Below are positions 33,616-44,987 of a stretch of 64,000 bases of DNA, in pieces. How positions within the stretch are numbered: position 1 is the first letter of the stretch; every line of letters starts with the position of its first letter. The notes under the pieces are model-generated. The model ran no database searches and was not told where the DNA came from. It saw only the letters and a program-made list of their open reading frames with translations. The position numbers and the translations under genes were made by a program. Source of the DNA: Zonotrichia leucophrys gambelii (Eukaryota > Chordata > Aves > Passeriformes > Passerellidae); the NCBI RefSeq assembly GCF_028769735.1, contig NC_088200.1, positions 72,330,046 to 72,394,045 of the forward strand, in the 5' to 3' direction.

Positions 33616-34578
33616 CTGGCTGTGTCACGATCGGCTCATGCATGCATGGAGTAGTGATGGTTTGTTTTCATGATCTCAGAGTGCAAAACACAACACAGTG
33701 GGGATTTCAGTATTAATCCAAACAAATGCACCTTTATTGAATGAGCACAGCAAATGGGATAGAGTGATTAAGGGAGAGGAAAAAGATAGAGAAAGGGGGA
33801 GAGAGAAAGAGAGAGGGAATATAGCTAGCAAATGTAAAAAGACAAAGTCCTTGTAGTTCAGCTGATGGAGTTCACCTAGTCATGTCGGGATGATCTCAAA
33901 GGTTCTGGTTAACTCAAGGCTCTGTTCTAGTCCATTGCTGATTGGGGAGAAACAGATCTCCTATTGAAATCGCTGAGGGGGAAAAAGATCCAATAAAGAA
34001 CAGATGTAACAGGTAGTCCATGTTCTCAGCAGTGGGCGAGGACCAATGTCTTCTTGGTCCAATGGCCACACTTGCAGGCAAATATCTCACTCCGGTCAGG
34101 TCAGCTCCCTCACACAGCTCCCCCGTGTTGGGGGTTTCAGTCTCAGGCCTTGGGAGGGGGGAGCTTCTCCATATTGGGGTCTCATGTCTCAGTCCTTGAG
34201 AGGGAGGCTTCTTCCATCTCAGTCTGTCCATCACGGTGGTTGAAAAGCAGATGAGGGGTCTTCTTTGGACCACCAAAGGTTACCCCAGAAAAGTCCAACC
34301 AGGCCCAGAGATGGGAAAATTCGTGGGCTATTGTGGCCAAGCAGGTGCAAGCACATGGGGCTCCTCGCCCCCTGGCAGGCCCTGCTAGAAGCAGTCACTG
34401 TAGACACAGCTGCGAACAATCGCTGGCAGGCCAGACCTCTGCTCAGGGGCCTCACGATTTTTAGCATTCATCCAGCATCGGCAGGCCAGGATTCTGATCA
34501 GGCTCCTCAGGGTCCTGATGTCTGTCCTTGAGACGGTCATGAGGCAAATGAAGGGAACTTCAGACCATCTCTCACAGA
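33616..34578 (-). repeat. LTR inserted in the copy C segment
   Basis: Compared with the sister segment near 9235-9260, extra DNA begins at tgtcacgatcgg (33616) and ends at about tctcaca (34578). A minus-strand AATAAA (tttatt near 33733) gives the orientation. The left half holds a GA-rich microsatellite (33778-33820). No clean duplication; the right end is uncertain by tens of bases. Confidence 0.5.
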
Positions 34579-35496
34579 CTGCCCTGCTCTTCACTGGCTT
34601 TTGGCTGGAAATGCAATTGCACTTCCTTCCTCATCCCAAAGTTCTCGGCTGGGCAAAAACTGGCCAACAGGCAGCATTCCAAAGGCAGTGTAGGTCAGAG
34701 CTGATAAAGGAAGGAGACCGTTCCCAATTCCAAACCACACCAGAATGCCCTTAGGAGGGACTTTCCATCTTTAAGAAAGAATGGCCAGTTCAGAAGGGAA
34801 TGTAGAGCCCTATTCCATGGCTGAGAAGGAAGTGAATCTTCCGGCAGGCTTGAGGATGTGTAGGACTAATATTTTGAGTCCAGCTCCAAGCTGCCATTGC
34901 AGAAAGTAATCCTGAAGTGGTCCTGGTCATCTCTTAGGCTTCCTCAATTGCTTGGCTGCGCGTTTCCTTCATTTACATTGAAAAGCCCTTAGAGTGGGGA
35001 TTTAGATGGTGGGGCCCATATGATCTGGAGAAGGAATAACAGAAGTACAGTTAGTCAAAGAAACAACACCAGCATTAATCAGTCCCACAGCCAAGCAATT
35101 TCTCTGAAGTATTTTGTCTCCAATGACTTGTCACAAGTCAGGAGTCTAAAAGGTATCTAAGAAGCCAAGTGTTCTCATCAGTTTGGCCGACTAGCACACA
35201 CACCTTCACTGAGTCATTGGCCAGGCTGCAGCCTACTGCTGCTGGCACAACAATCCCTGCTTTTGTCTTTACTGCACAGAGAAGCTCAGGCAAAGCCCAC
35301 CTACTCCCAGATTTTGCCTCAATGGCAAAAGGAACACCCCAAGTGCTTCCTGACGTCTTCCAGGAACCACAATGATTTCTCTAGGGAGTCCAAATGTCTG
35401 TCCAACATCAAAGCGAGGAGGAACATGTGCTCCAGCTCATGCTGAGGCCCACAGACAGTACACTGCTCGATCACACAAAGGATGCACAGGACGTAC

Positions 35497-35640
35497 TCAG
35501 CAGTTTCAGGCGCCTCCTCAGCAGCCTGACAGCCAGCCTGCTCCCACAACTCTAGCCAGGCTCTGCAGGGGGCTTCCTGTGGGACCTCCCTCCTTCTGAG
35601 ACACAGCTCTGGCTTTCCCATTCTCTTTGGGCCTGCAACG
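35497..35640 (-). pseudogene. PAK3-like C, linker exon remnant
   Basis: The exon end and following intron (GCTGA|GTACGTCCTGTGCAT) match the linker exon of copies A and B base by base. An indel of two bases near the end breaks the phase, so it is not usable. Confidence 0.55.
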
Positions 35641-35873
35641 CCATTGCTGCCTTCCTCAAACCTCCGCTCTGGTAGCCTCTCACATGACCGGTCTTTGCCC
35701 TCCTGGCACCAAGGTCTCTCCAGCACTGGTTACCAAGGGCCAGCTAAGAGACAATGCCACTCAGACAGACAGTGTCCAGAGAAACAGTGCCCATAAGGAG
35801 TGCAGAGGAGTCCAAAACCACACACAAGCTCTCTTTTCACAGCCTTTGCCTTTTGACTGGTTCTGCTTCACAC

Positions 35874-36014
35874 CTCTTCTTGTTCAACTTGCATGGTGGC
35901 AACCTCTTGCTTCATCTCAAGCAGCCTTTTCTCCTGCTCTTTCTGTACCTCTGACAGGAAGTTTGCCTCTTGTGCCAGCAGCTGCTGTGCCTCCAAACGC
36001 TGCCCTTCCACCTC
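35874..36014 (-). pseudogene. PAK3-like C, coiled-coil exon
   Basis: 141 nt, phase 0, fully open: EVEGQRLEAQQLLAQEANFL, then further heptads, ending QVEQEE. Acceptor ctcaccag, donor GTGTGA. It lies about 230 bp upstream of the linker exon, as in copy A. Alone it could be functional, but the neighbours are broken. Confidence 0.55.
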
Positions 36015-37364
36015 CTGGTGAGGGGAGGAAGACATTTCCACATGAAGTTCCAGCTAAGCTCCCCCAAGAATCAGTGGAAGCTTCATGCCTCGCACCACTC
36101 CCCACCTGAAAAGTGCACATCAGTAGTGACTTTGTGCCCTCCAGCCATGCTGTTCTAGCCCAAAAGTTAGAGCGAGTGTCAGCAGGTGGGAGAAAAGGAG
36201 AGGCCACCTTGCTTTCCTGCTCTGATGGCTGCCTGTTTCCTGGCCCCTCTCTCCTCAGGATTTCTACCTGCTCTCAGAGGCTCTGTTCTCCAAGTGCTGA
36301 AGTTGTCCTTGTCATCTCCTTTGCATCCTGCATGACCTTGCTGCAGGGCTGACAGCAATCAGCCTGTCAGAAGAGGCTTAAGAGAGGTTCTGCTGATTGG
36401 AGAAATGGATGCTGCCCAATGGGAAAAAAAAAAAAACCAAAACAAAACAAAGCACATTGAAAGAGACAGAGGAAAAAGGAGCCATTCTTTTCCAAACTGA
36501 GTTCCTAACAGGGTCAAGCTGGATTCCTTGAGCGCCCAGAAATACACAGATATCGGACTGAGGGCACCAGCAGCACATCTGCCTTCATGTCCAGGATGCT
36601 GCTATTGCAGGAAACATGGCCCAGAAATGCACTAGTCCAATCCTCAAGGTGTCGTCACTTGCTGGGATTTTGATCCTGATATCACTGTGGGATTGCTGCT
36701 TGCTGTCTAAAGGTTTTGCTCCTTTCAGGAAAGCCAGCAGACTTACGCAAGATCTTCTTTGCTACAGACATGGGCTATGTGAGTGTCCAAGAGAGTTGTG
36801 GGGCATAAGGCATTCCTCAAGAGACTCCCAAGAGCTCTGAAAATTAGTGATCCCACATGTTGCTCTCAGAACCGCTGGACATGCAGGTTTTCAGCAGCAA
36901 GCCAGGAGCAAGGACACAAGCAGCAGGGCGCAGATGGACTCAGCTCTGGCTTGCAGGAAGAGCAGTGTCTGCCTGGGCATGCCCCCCTGTCCTGTGCTGG
37001 CTGGCATCTTCCTTCACAGCAGGCATAGCCAAGGAAGTGGCCCTGTCACCAGCTCCTTGTCTGCCACAAAACCTGGCAGCAAAGCCAGAGCGATTCTCAT
37101 CTGCTTGACCGGGCCAGGCAGCACATGGGGCTGGCACAAATCCTGCGCAGCTGTCCCCGTTTGGCTGGCAGAAACCTCTAAGAGTGGGATGGGAGGGACA
37201 AGCTGGGTCCCCTCGGATGCTCCCAGTGAACTCCCCCACAGCTCTCGCCTTCCCACAGACCAATCTAAAACCTCTTGGCAGGGACTGCTTTCATTGTGCT
37301 CCTCAAGCCCCATCCCTGGCATTGCAATACTGCAGTTGCTTTGCTACCAGCTAAAACTGAATAC

Positions 37365-38049
37365 TGTTGTAGTGTGTGGTTTAAGTTTTTTGTATTGCTC
37401 CCCTATTTTATGTATTGTTCCCCCCCGTTCTATGTAAAATGGTTCTGCCCTCCCCAGTTTTCCCGCCACAGCTCTCCTGGCAGTTTGTTTCCTGGTAACC
37501 CCTGCCCTCAGTTTATGTCAGTCAGTTAAGTTATATAATTTCTCCTCCCCTATTCCTCCTTATAAGTAAACTTTTCCTCCTCCCTGGGCCCAGTCAATCA
37601 CCCCCCACTCCTCCTAGTTTTCGAGAACCTTCTTCTCTCTGGGGGTTGTGGTTGGCTGTGGTCCCAGGGCCCCTCCTTTACTTTGTATTCATTGGATGTT
37701 GTTGTATGCCCATTATGTTAAGTTCCTCCCCATTCCTCACCCTATTGGTTTGCTGTGGATCCCTCCCTTATCCACCCCCTCTCTTTAAAACCCTGCTTCT
37801 TCCTTCCCTCATTGCCTTTTGCTGGGGTCATCTGCCACTGGTTGGTCATCCTCTGCCATCTAATAAACTGACCTTCAACCCCAGCAAGTGTCCTGCTCCT
37901 TCCTCGTCCCATCAGCGCCGCGTATTCCAATCCGTGATCCAGCTCAGCTCGAGGCCAAGACGCCAAGGGGGGCTGGCTTCCATGCAGCTGAGGTGCCGGC
38001 CACAGACCTACGGCTAGCCGGACTCCGCCCTAGTGGCCACGCACGCTCA
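37365..38049 (+). repeat. LTR in inverted orientation at the left end of ERV-3 (685 bp)
   Basis: Starts TGTTGTAGTG and carries AATAAA near 37862 in plus orientation, opposite to ERV-3. Its terminal bases (gcacgctca, 38041-38049) end in CA and abut pol directly. Confidence 0.85.
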
Positions 38050-39991
38050 GGAATGCCCTGACGACTGCGTCCAACTCAGCGATTTGTGGAGAGCCCTCCA
38101 CAACGGCAACATCAGTCTCCCACTGCTGAATCTGAGGATCCTTCCAGGTCATTACTGACTTGTGGGATGCTCCAGACGCGTCTGTAAAAACTGTCACGGC
38201 ATCCAGTGGCTCCCTGCTCTGGACCTTTTTTAAAGACAATTTGAACTCCGAATTAAATAATTTGTGGGCCGGCCGATCTACCGCAATGCGCCCAGTGTAA
38301 CTGTCCAATGCAAACTGAAGATCTTCATTAGTTTGCAGCAGTTCCTCAAAGGTCTTCAATTTCAACTGGCCCGATTCCAATTTAATTGGGATATGAATGC
38401 ATGCAAAATCACATCCTGCCAGCTCCCTGATCCTTAATCTTGCTTTGAGGATCAGTTCGGCTACCAACTCCTGTGGCCTTGTCATCCTTTTGGACCGGTG
38501 GTGGCTCAGAAAGACCCACTCTATGATTAAGAGTTTATCTCCTGAGCCTTGGTCCTTAAGACTTTCGTCCCACTGATGGATAATGCCATGGAGGTGTGGC
38601 AACTTTCCCAGTACGATAAATTTGAAAGGCAGGCCCGGATGGTAACAGTGGGCCTGCCTGACCGAAATAGCCTTTTGGATTTTCTCCAAAGCTACCTGTG
38701 CCTCTGGGGTAAGAGCCCTAGGGGAACTAAGCCCCTCTCCCCCTTTCAACAAATTGAAAAGGGGGGCCACGTCCTCGGTAGAAATGCCCAGCCAGGGTCT
38801 CACCCAATTTAAAGACCCACACAGTTGATGGACATCCACTAGGGTCTGGACTTTCGTCCGAATAGCCAATTTCTGCGGAACAATGGTCCGCTTCATAATG
38901 TCAAGGCCCAGGTACTTCCAAGGCGGCATCCATTGAATCTTTTCCTGATGGAGCTCGAACCCTGCAGCAACCAACGCATTGGTTGTCAGGTCAAGCGCAT
39001 GGGCAAGTAGACTGTGGTCGTGCGCACACACGAGGTTGTCGTCCATATAATGGTGGATCACGACGGCATCCCCGAGGGCTGTACGTACTGGGGACAGCAG
39101 CGAAGCGACATACCACTGGCAGATCACAGGGCTGTTTTTCATTCCTTGCGGAAGGACCCGCCAGTGGTAGCGCTTGGCTGGGGACTCACGGTTGATGGAT
39201 GGAACTGTGAACGCAAAACGCGGGGCATCGTCAGGGTGAAGAGGAATTTGGAAAAAACAATCTTTTATATCTATAACAGCCAAATTCCATTCTCGGGGGA
39301 GCATTGCTGGGGAGGGCATCCCTGGCTGGAGAGACCCCATATCAGCAATTTGGTCATTAATTTGTCTGAGGTCGGTCAGGAGCCGCCACTTGTCTTTGTT
39401 GGGATTCTTGATGACGAACACGGGAGAGTTCCATTGAGACATCGTCTCCACGATGTTGCCCTTAAGCAGCTGCTCCTGAACGAGCTCATTAAGCACCTTT
39501 AATTTTTGTTTATTAAGTGGCCACTGCAAGACCTGTACTGGTTTATCAGTCAGCCAATTCAGTTTCCAGGTCCGGCGCTCCTCAGTGGCCACTGCCCGAA
39601 AAACCTGGGGAGCCTTAGGTAAGTCAATTCTGGCTCCCCACTGGGCTAGTAGGTCTCTCCCCCAGAGAGACTCGGTGTAATCTAATACAAACGGGCGTAT
39701 TGAAGTCAATTGCCTGTCTGGCCCCGTAATTTGAACAACGCTCCTTGACCGTTTTGCCAATTGTAGCCCTCCAACACCCTGAATCGTGCTGGCAGCGTTT
39801 TGCAAGCCCCAATGTGACGGCCATTCCCGAGAGGGAATGATCGTCACATCTACCCCCGTGTCCAATAGACCCCTCACAATCTTTCGGTGCCCACCTAACG
39901 AAAGCTGACAAGTCAGGCGGGGCTTCTCCCTCCCCACTACCTGCGCCCAGGCCACTGTCGGAGGCGTGACTGCTCCGGGAGCTTCTTCCAA
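38050..39991 (-). pseudogene. ERV-3 protease, reverse transcriptase and partial RNase H
   Basis: One open frame of 653 codons (39991-38030, last six codons from the LTR). The protease active site reads LLDTGVD instead of DTGAD. RT shows [34 protein letters not shown] and PWKYLG in order. RNase H begins with FTDASG and stops at [10 protein letters not shown], where the inverted LTR starts, so its last acidic residues are missing. The frame continues upstream across a single in-frame TGA (39995-39997). Nothing in RT itself looks damaged. Confidence 0.9.
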
Positions 39992-39994
39992 GGA

Positions 39995-40473
39995 TCACCT
40001 TCTGGAACTGGAATGGCCTGGGCGATAACCTGTCCTTTGGGGAGGAAGAATGGGGGTCGGTACAGCCCTACAGTACAGCCCTACGGCGAAACGGTCCCGG
40101 TCGGTAGTAACCAGACCCGGGATGATGTAAATGTCTCGCGGCGTGTGCTTTGTGTCCCCGACGACGGTCCACCTGCAACGTCCTAATTTCCTCCAGCGAC
40201 CCGGATGTTGGAGGTCGACAGACACCAGCTGTAAATTACTATTAGGGAGATGGAGGTCCCTAGTGAGCTGCAGCCTGTAAGGGGAAACAGAGGACATGGT
40301 GTTAAGAGCAGGTTTAGGCTGAATACCACAGGTATAGTTTGTCAAGTCCGATAGAAAGGTCAAGTCCGGCATTGCGTGCGGCGATTCTCCCATCTCTCCT
40401 CCCTCCCCGCTGGATGTTTCATTGCCCGCCGCACTTTTGTCGTAGCGCAGGGAGGGGCTGCGCTCGTGGCCTA
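39995..40473 (-). pseudogene. ERV-3 N-terminal part of pro
   Basis: In the pol frame, from the frameshift site to a TGA at 39995-39997. It encodes about 155 residues upstream of the protease ([23 protein letters not shown]). Its place corresponds to the dUTPase of ERV-1, but I cannot see the dUTPase motifs. A similar piece (VIGDAKYTPLEI) lies in ERV-4 near 51330. Confidence 0.6.
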
Positions 40474-42492
40474 GTTTTTTTGGGCCTCTTTCTCTTCTCT
40501 CTCCCGCTCCCTCCTAAATTCCAGGTAGTTGAGGCGCATGGGGCATTGGGGCATCCAATGCCCAGTTTTGCCACATAGGTGGCAAGGGTGGGTGGCCGCT
40601 GATCCTCTGCCGGACCCTGGTGTCGATGGTCCAGCAACGGGGGCAGCTTCAGCTTCGTAGAATTCAGGCTCAGGAAATTCGGCGAAGGCTATTGATGCTC
40701 TTTTGGGGTGCGATGTTAGAGGAACCCTACTGACCACGGCCTCTATCATTGCCTCTACCGAGGGCCGGGGACTCCGAGGGAGAGTCTTGATGGCTTTCCT
40801 GCACTCCGCATTGGCGTTGTTATACGCCATTCTGCGGAGCATACTCTCCCTCTCACTGTCCCCGATCACTTGTGCCTCAACGTAGCGGTAGAGGCGTTCG
40901 ATAAAGGCCATGTAGGGCTCCTGCGCCCCCTGCCGAATTTCCTCATCTTCCCACTGAGATGTTATAACAGCTAGCTTGTAGAAAGCACGCTCAGCAGCTC
41001 TGGCAGTCTCTGCTAGCTGTTGTGGGAAGAAAGCCTTGGCCTGAGCTGCCCCATCTGCCCACTGTCCCTCGCCCACCAGATGGTCTTGGGAAACTACCAG
41101 ACCATCCGCGTCATGAGAGCTGAAGGAGTCCCCCAAAGAGTTGGGAGAACCTCCAAGATTTCCCTCCTCCATTCTGCCACCCAGACCCTGAACTCCATGG
41201 GTCTAGTAAGGCTGGAGAAGAGGGCCCTCAGGTCCGTGGGCACCAGATCTCCCTGCGCAAGGGCATTACCGAGTATCCCCCGGAAGTACTCAGACTCCCG
41301 GGAGTAATCCTTCTGCGCCTTGCACAGTTCCTTGATCCGGGCCTGTGCAAATGGCACTCATTGGGCCTGGGAGCTCCCCTCTCCGCTTAGGTGATATGTG
41401 ACCGGAGCGGCTTCCAATATGGGCGCCTGCCCCAGCTTCCGGTCATCCACCCCCCGCCCCCGGCACATAAAGCGTGGGAACCGGAAGGAGGAGCGTGGGA
41501 ACCGGAATGGGAGGAGGTTGAGGCGGGGTCTGGCAAAGAGGCGGGATGAGGGCGTGGACGTGGCACACCACCCCACTCCGCCCCCTGGGTGGTGTTCGGA
41601 GGTGTAGCAACATGCGCAGGAGGAGCAAGGGAGGAGTCAAATGGGGGCAGATCCATGGGTGGGGTAAAGGGAGGAGTCTTGGGAGGAGCCGAGGGCGGAG
41701 GACACGGTGGGTAAAAGGGAGGAGCCAAGGGAGGGACAACCGATCTGAAGGAGGGACAACGGAGAAGGGTTGGGTCCGGGGAAGGAAGGGGTTGGAAGGG
41801 GTTGGGTCCGGGGGAAGGAAGGGGTTGGCTTTGGGTGGGAAAGGATTGGGAGGAGAAGAAGGAGCCGTGGTGGGAACGACCACGTGGTCCCCGCCATTTT
41901 GGGCTCCATGGGAGCCATTTTGCGAGCCATTATAAAACCGAACAACTTTTGGGGTAACAACTGGGGACTTAGGGACAGGGAAAGAGGGAGCGGGAAGAGA
42001 ACTCCAAGGGGCCTGGCCAGGGTCTATTGGAGGGGGAGGCCAAGCAGGTCGAGGGGGAGCAGGGGCAGGATGGACCCCCTGCCTCTTGTCGGCCTTCAGG
42101 ATCCCCCTCGAGGGCTCCTGCCTATGGGAAGAGGATAAGGATCGAGGGGTAGGAGCAGCAGAACTGGGAAAACCGGGGACTAAACTAGAACTGGATAGGC
42201 TTTTCTTCAATCCCCCTGGCGGACGCAGTGTAGCGTGTACTCTGCGCGCCCAATAAGCCACGGTACCCAAATTGGTTTCCCCAGAGTCAATGGCTTTATC
42301 TAATTTGGCCACAACGGCTGCCCAAAACCGTGGCTCCTTAACAATCTCCGGGGAAACGTCGGGGAATTGAGAAAAGACCCATTTAACTAAAAACTTCAAC
42401 TCTGACTTGGGGGATTGGTGACCACCCCCAAGCAGCAAACCCTTAATGATATAATAAACTGCTTTTTGGGGTTTTCCTAAGCCTGCACCCAT
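40471..42492 (-). pseudogene. ERV-3 gag
   Basis: The ATG at 42492 gives MGAGLGKPQKAV, a likely myristoylated matrix domain. A long proline/serine-rich region follows to about 41450. Capsid N-terminal sequence (41357-41160) is in another frame, and the capsid C-terminal part and nucleocapsid (41172-40471) return to the first frame, so at least two indels lie near 41400 and 41165. Visible are the major homology region (QGAQEPYMAFIERLYRYV) and one CCHC knuckle (CHLCGKTGHWMPQC). Ends QKN followed by TAG at the slippery site. Confidence 0.87.
40474..40480 (-). promoter_or_regulatory. ERV-3 gag-pro slippery heptamer A AAA AAC
   Basis: On the minus strand AAAAAAC overlaps the end of gag, with zero-frame codons AAA AAC followed at once by TAG (40473-40471). 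Pro lies in the -1 frame relative to gag. This is the canonical arrangement for -1 ribosomal frameshifting, the same heptamer as in MMTV gag-pro. Confidence 0.88.
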
Positions 42493-42878
42493 GGCTCCCT
42501 TCTAAGCCAGAAAAAGCTGCCTTAGAAGGGGGAAAAACCGCTGATGTTTCACCACCCGCTTGGAAAATAAGGAGAACTAAAACACTGGAACGCCCACCGC
42601 CAGCCCCTGCTCCCCCCACTGTTCCCAAGTCTGGGGGTTCAATGAGGGGAAAGAAAGGAATTTGGGTGATGGGTCCGGGCCCCAAGTCTGGGAAAGCCGG
42701 CCCCACAGGATAGATAAAACAAAAAATGTGAGGGGTGAGGACTGTTCCCAAGTCTGGGGTTTCAGCCCTCAGGGGTAAAAGGTGGGGAGTGGGTCCCCAG
42801 AGCAGGGCATGCACTCCTAAGGGGAGTTAAAAAGGCAGGGGGGAAACCCGGAGAGTCCCCAGGTCAGGGCCTGGGCTT

Positions 42879-42884
42879 ACCTGT
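42879..42884 (-). promoter_or_regulatory. ERV-3 leader splice donor
   Basis: The minus strand reads TGGACAG|GTAAGCC, close to the ideal 5' splice site, in the leader between primer site and gag. It would serve the spliced env mRNA. Confidence 0.6.
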
Positions 42885-43102
42885 CCAGCAGCGGCGACGA
42901 AAAGAAAATCCAAGCAGGGGTCCTCGTCCCCGAGGTCCTCCTCGATGGGGTGCCGGGACTTGTGACCTCGGTCCCCAGGGAGCGCTGCCCCTAAAAGAGG
43001 GCCTGCTTCTACCTGGGGTAGCTTGACGTCCAGAGGAAAATTAAATTTCCAACCCGCGGGGTCCGGTGGTCAACTGTCCGCATGTCCAGAAGTCCACTAA
43101 GG

Positions 43103-43120
43103 GCCCCACATTGGGCGCCA
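43103..43120 (-). other. ERV-3 primer binding site, tRNA-Lys type
   Basis: The minus strand reads TGGCGCCCAATGTGGGGC, one base from the tRNA-Lys1,2 site TGGCGCCCAACGTGGGGC. It lies three bases from the LTR end. Confidence 0.85.
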
Positions 43121-43123
43121 AAC

Positions 43124-43814
43124 TGCGGCCGGGCGTATGTGGCCACCAGAGCGAAGTCCGGCTAGCTGTGGTTCTGTGGCCGACACCTCAGCTGCATGGA
43201 AGGCCAGCCCCCCTTGGCGTCTTGGCCTCGGGCTGAGCTGGATCGCGGGCTAGAATACGCGGCGCTGATGGGACGAGGAAGGAGCAGGACACTCGCTGGG
43301 GTTGAAGGTCGGTTTATTAGATGGTACGGCAGCTCCAACCAGGGGAAAACCAGCCAGCAAGTGACCCAGAGGGGAGGGAGAAGCAGGGTTTTAAAGGTAG
43401 GGGGTGGATAAGGGAGGGATCCACAGCCGTCCAATAGGGAAGGGTATGGGGAGGAACTTAACGTAACAGGCATACAATAACATCCAATAAATACAAAGTA
43501 AAGGAGGGGCCCCGGGACCACAGCCAACCACAACCCCCGGAGAGAAGAAGGTTCTCGAAAGCTAGGAGGAGTGCGGGGTGAATGACTGGGCCCAGGGAGG
43601 AGGAAAAGTTTACATATAAGGAGGAATAAGGGAGGAGAAATTATATAACTTAACTGACTGACACTAACTGAAGGCAGGGGTTACCATAGAAACAAACTGC
43701 CAGGAGAGCTGTGGTGGGAAAACTGGGGAGGGCAGAACCATTTTACAGAAAGGGGGGATACAATACATAAAAATGGGGGAGCAATACAAAAAACTTAAAC
43801 CACACACTACAACA
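43124..43814 (-). repeat. ERV-3 5' LTR (691 bp)
   Basis: On the minus strand it starts TGTTGTAGTG (43814) and ends CGGCCGCA (43124). A poly(A) signal lies near 43320. Closely related to the inverted LTR at 37365-38049. Confidence 0.9.
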
Positions 43815-44946
43815 GGCCAAGCGTGCAAGGATGACCTTGCAGGAAGGAGGGAGTCCTGGCCCTCATTCTGTCCCCACAGGTCAGGAACATGCCCCGGGGT
43901 AACACTCTGGGATGACAGGTGGAGATGGAAAGTGTGCTGCTGGTGTAATTGCACCAATCAAATCGATTGTATGTTTTGTCATTTGGTGACGCATCTCTCA
44001 CATAGATAGATTTTTGATATTCTGCAGTAGGCCATGGCTTACCTGGTGGGTGGTAGTAAAACTTAATACAATATGTGGCCTTGGAAGACCCCAAAAGCTC
44101 CAATTCGTGGGGCTCCTCTGGTGCATGTGGCAAAATCCTCGTCCACTTATCCCATGTGTCCACTGGATTGGGCTCCTTCCCTGTGAAGGGATACTCATTG
44201 GGCTTCAGGGGAATCCCTACCTGTCACATCCTGGCTAGATGGTGATGGGGGGTGACAGTCTCCTTCTCCTGGGCTCTGCAGAATCCCGCTGCCAGGGGAG
44301 GCGCAGCACGGAACAAAAGGACAACAGCACAGACATGGAGTGGCACTAGGGTTACTTTATTTGATGGCAAAACTCCCCGAGTCCAGGGTCCCAGGTGCCA
44401 AACTGGGGGCAAAACCCAGCTTATAAACTGGGGGAGGTCTTGGGAGGATACAATCTCTGGCTAATCAGGAGAGCTGTGGATGAAACGCAAGGCAGGGAAT
44501 GCAGCATGTAAATCAATGAAGGATTTCAAGGGAAGGGAACAGCTTGGGATAGGAGGGGTTAACAACTGGATGGGGGGAAAGGGGGTTTGAAACTTGGCAG
44601 GGAAGTAGCTAAGGAACAAACAGATAAACCAACATCTGGCTCAATTAAATAACAAAGGCAGGTCTGCGTCACTCTAAAAACGGGGAGAAAAATACAAATG
44701 GACTGCAAAACCACAAATCAAACAATAAACATGCCAAATAAAAAACACACTACAACATCTACCAAGGGAAGATGTGAGGGGATTGGTGGCACTACCCATG
44801 GACAAGCACATGTTGTTCTGTTGGAGAGACTTTGCGAGGATGATCCATACGTTCTCCTTGGGCTGTGCTGCAAGCCGGGCATCCACGGTTGCCATAACGA
44901 GAAGCATCCAGTGGGTCAGGAGCTGTGAATGGGCTCTATTTTCCAT
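43815..44946 (-). pseudogene. Retroviral env surface subunit (env A), split by LTRs
   Basis: An ATG at 44946 starts a signal-peptide-like N-terminus (HWMLLVMATV). The surface subunit continues to about 44764, is broken by the LTR at 44222-44757, resumes (43815-44221) with several N-glycosylation sites (NYTS) and cysteines, and stops at the ERV-3 LTR. It has similarity to the fragment at 47.7-48.0 kb (LxxGIPxKxNE). Env would mediate receptor binding; this one is interrupted and lacks its transmembrane half. Confidence 0.75.
44222..44757 (-). repeat. Solo LTR in env A (536 bp)
   Basis: Minus strand TGTTGTAGTG at 44757 to a TGTGACA end at 44222, with AATAAA near 44355. Flanked by cctacc (44216-44221) and tctacc (44758-44763), a 6-bp duplication with one change. 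Confidence 0.85.
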
Positions 44947-44987
44947 GGTACCGAGCAGCTGGGTCGTCAGTGGGAAGGAGTATTGTT

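Larger units (their letters stand above)
33160..37364 (-). pseudogene. PAK3-like fragment, copy C, degenerate
   Basis: Two exon-like pieces mark this as a third PAK3-like locus in the same orientation as copies A and B: a linker exon end at 35497 and a coiled-coil exon at 35874-36014. The flanks share blocks with 9.2-10.5 kb. No kinase-domain exon was found. A 963-bp LTR splits it at 33616-34578, and an LTR ends it at 37365. Confidence 0.55.
37365..43814 (-). mobile_element. ERV-3, well preserved provirus with an inverted left LTR
   Basis: Right to left: LTR (minus), tRNA-Lys-type primer site, splice donor, gag, slippery site, pro, RT and part of RNase H, then an abrupt junction with an LTR in plus orientation. 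Integrase and env are missing. The coding part has few breaks, so it is young. It sits in an env gene at the right (43815), but the left neighbour (37364) is unrelated DNA, so a rearrangement replaced the 3' half. Confidence 0.85.

Noticed and set aside
33778..33820. GA-rich tract considered as a polypurine tract
   Set aside because: It is a simple microsatellite inside the LTR at 33616-34578 and is not followed by an LTR start.
41387..42138. Plus-strand and alternative-frame open frames across ERV-3 g
   Set aside because: They are shadows of the proline-rich Gag region, whose low complexity keeps other frames open.
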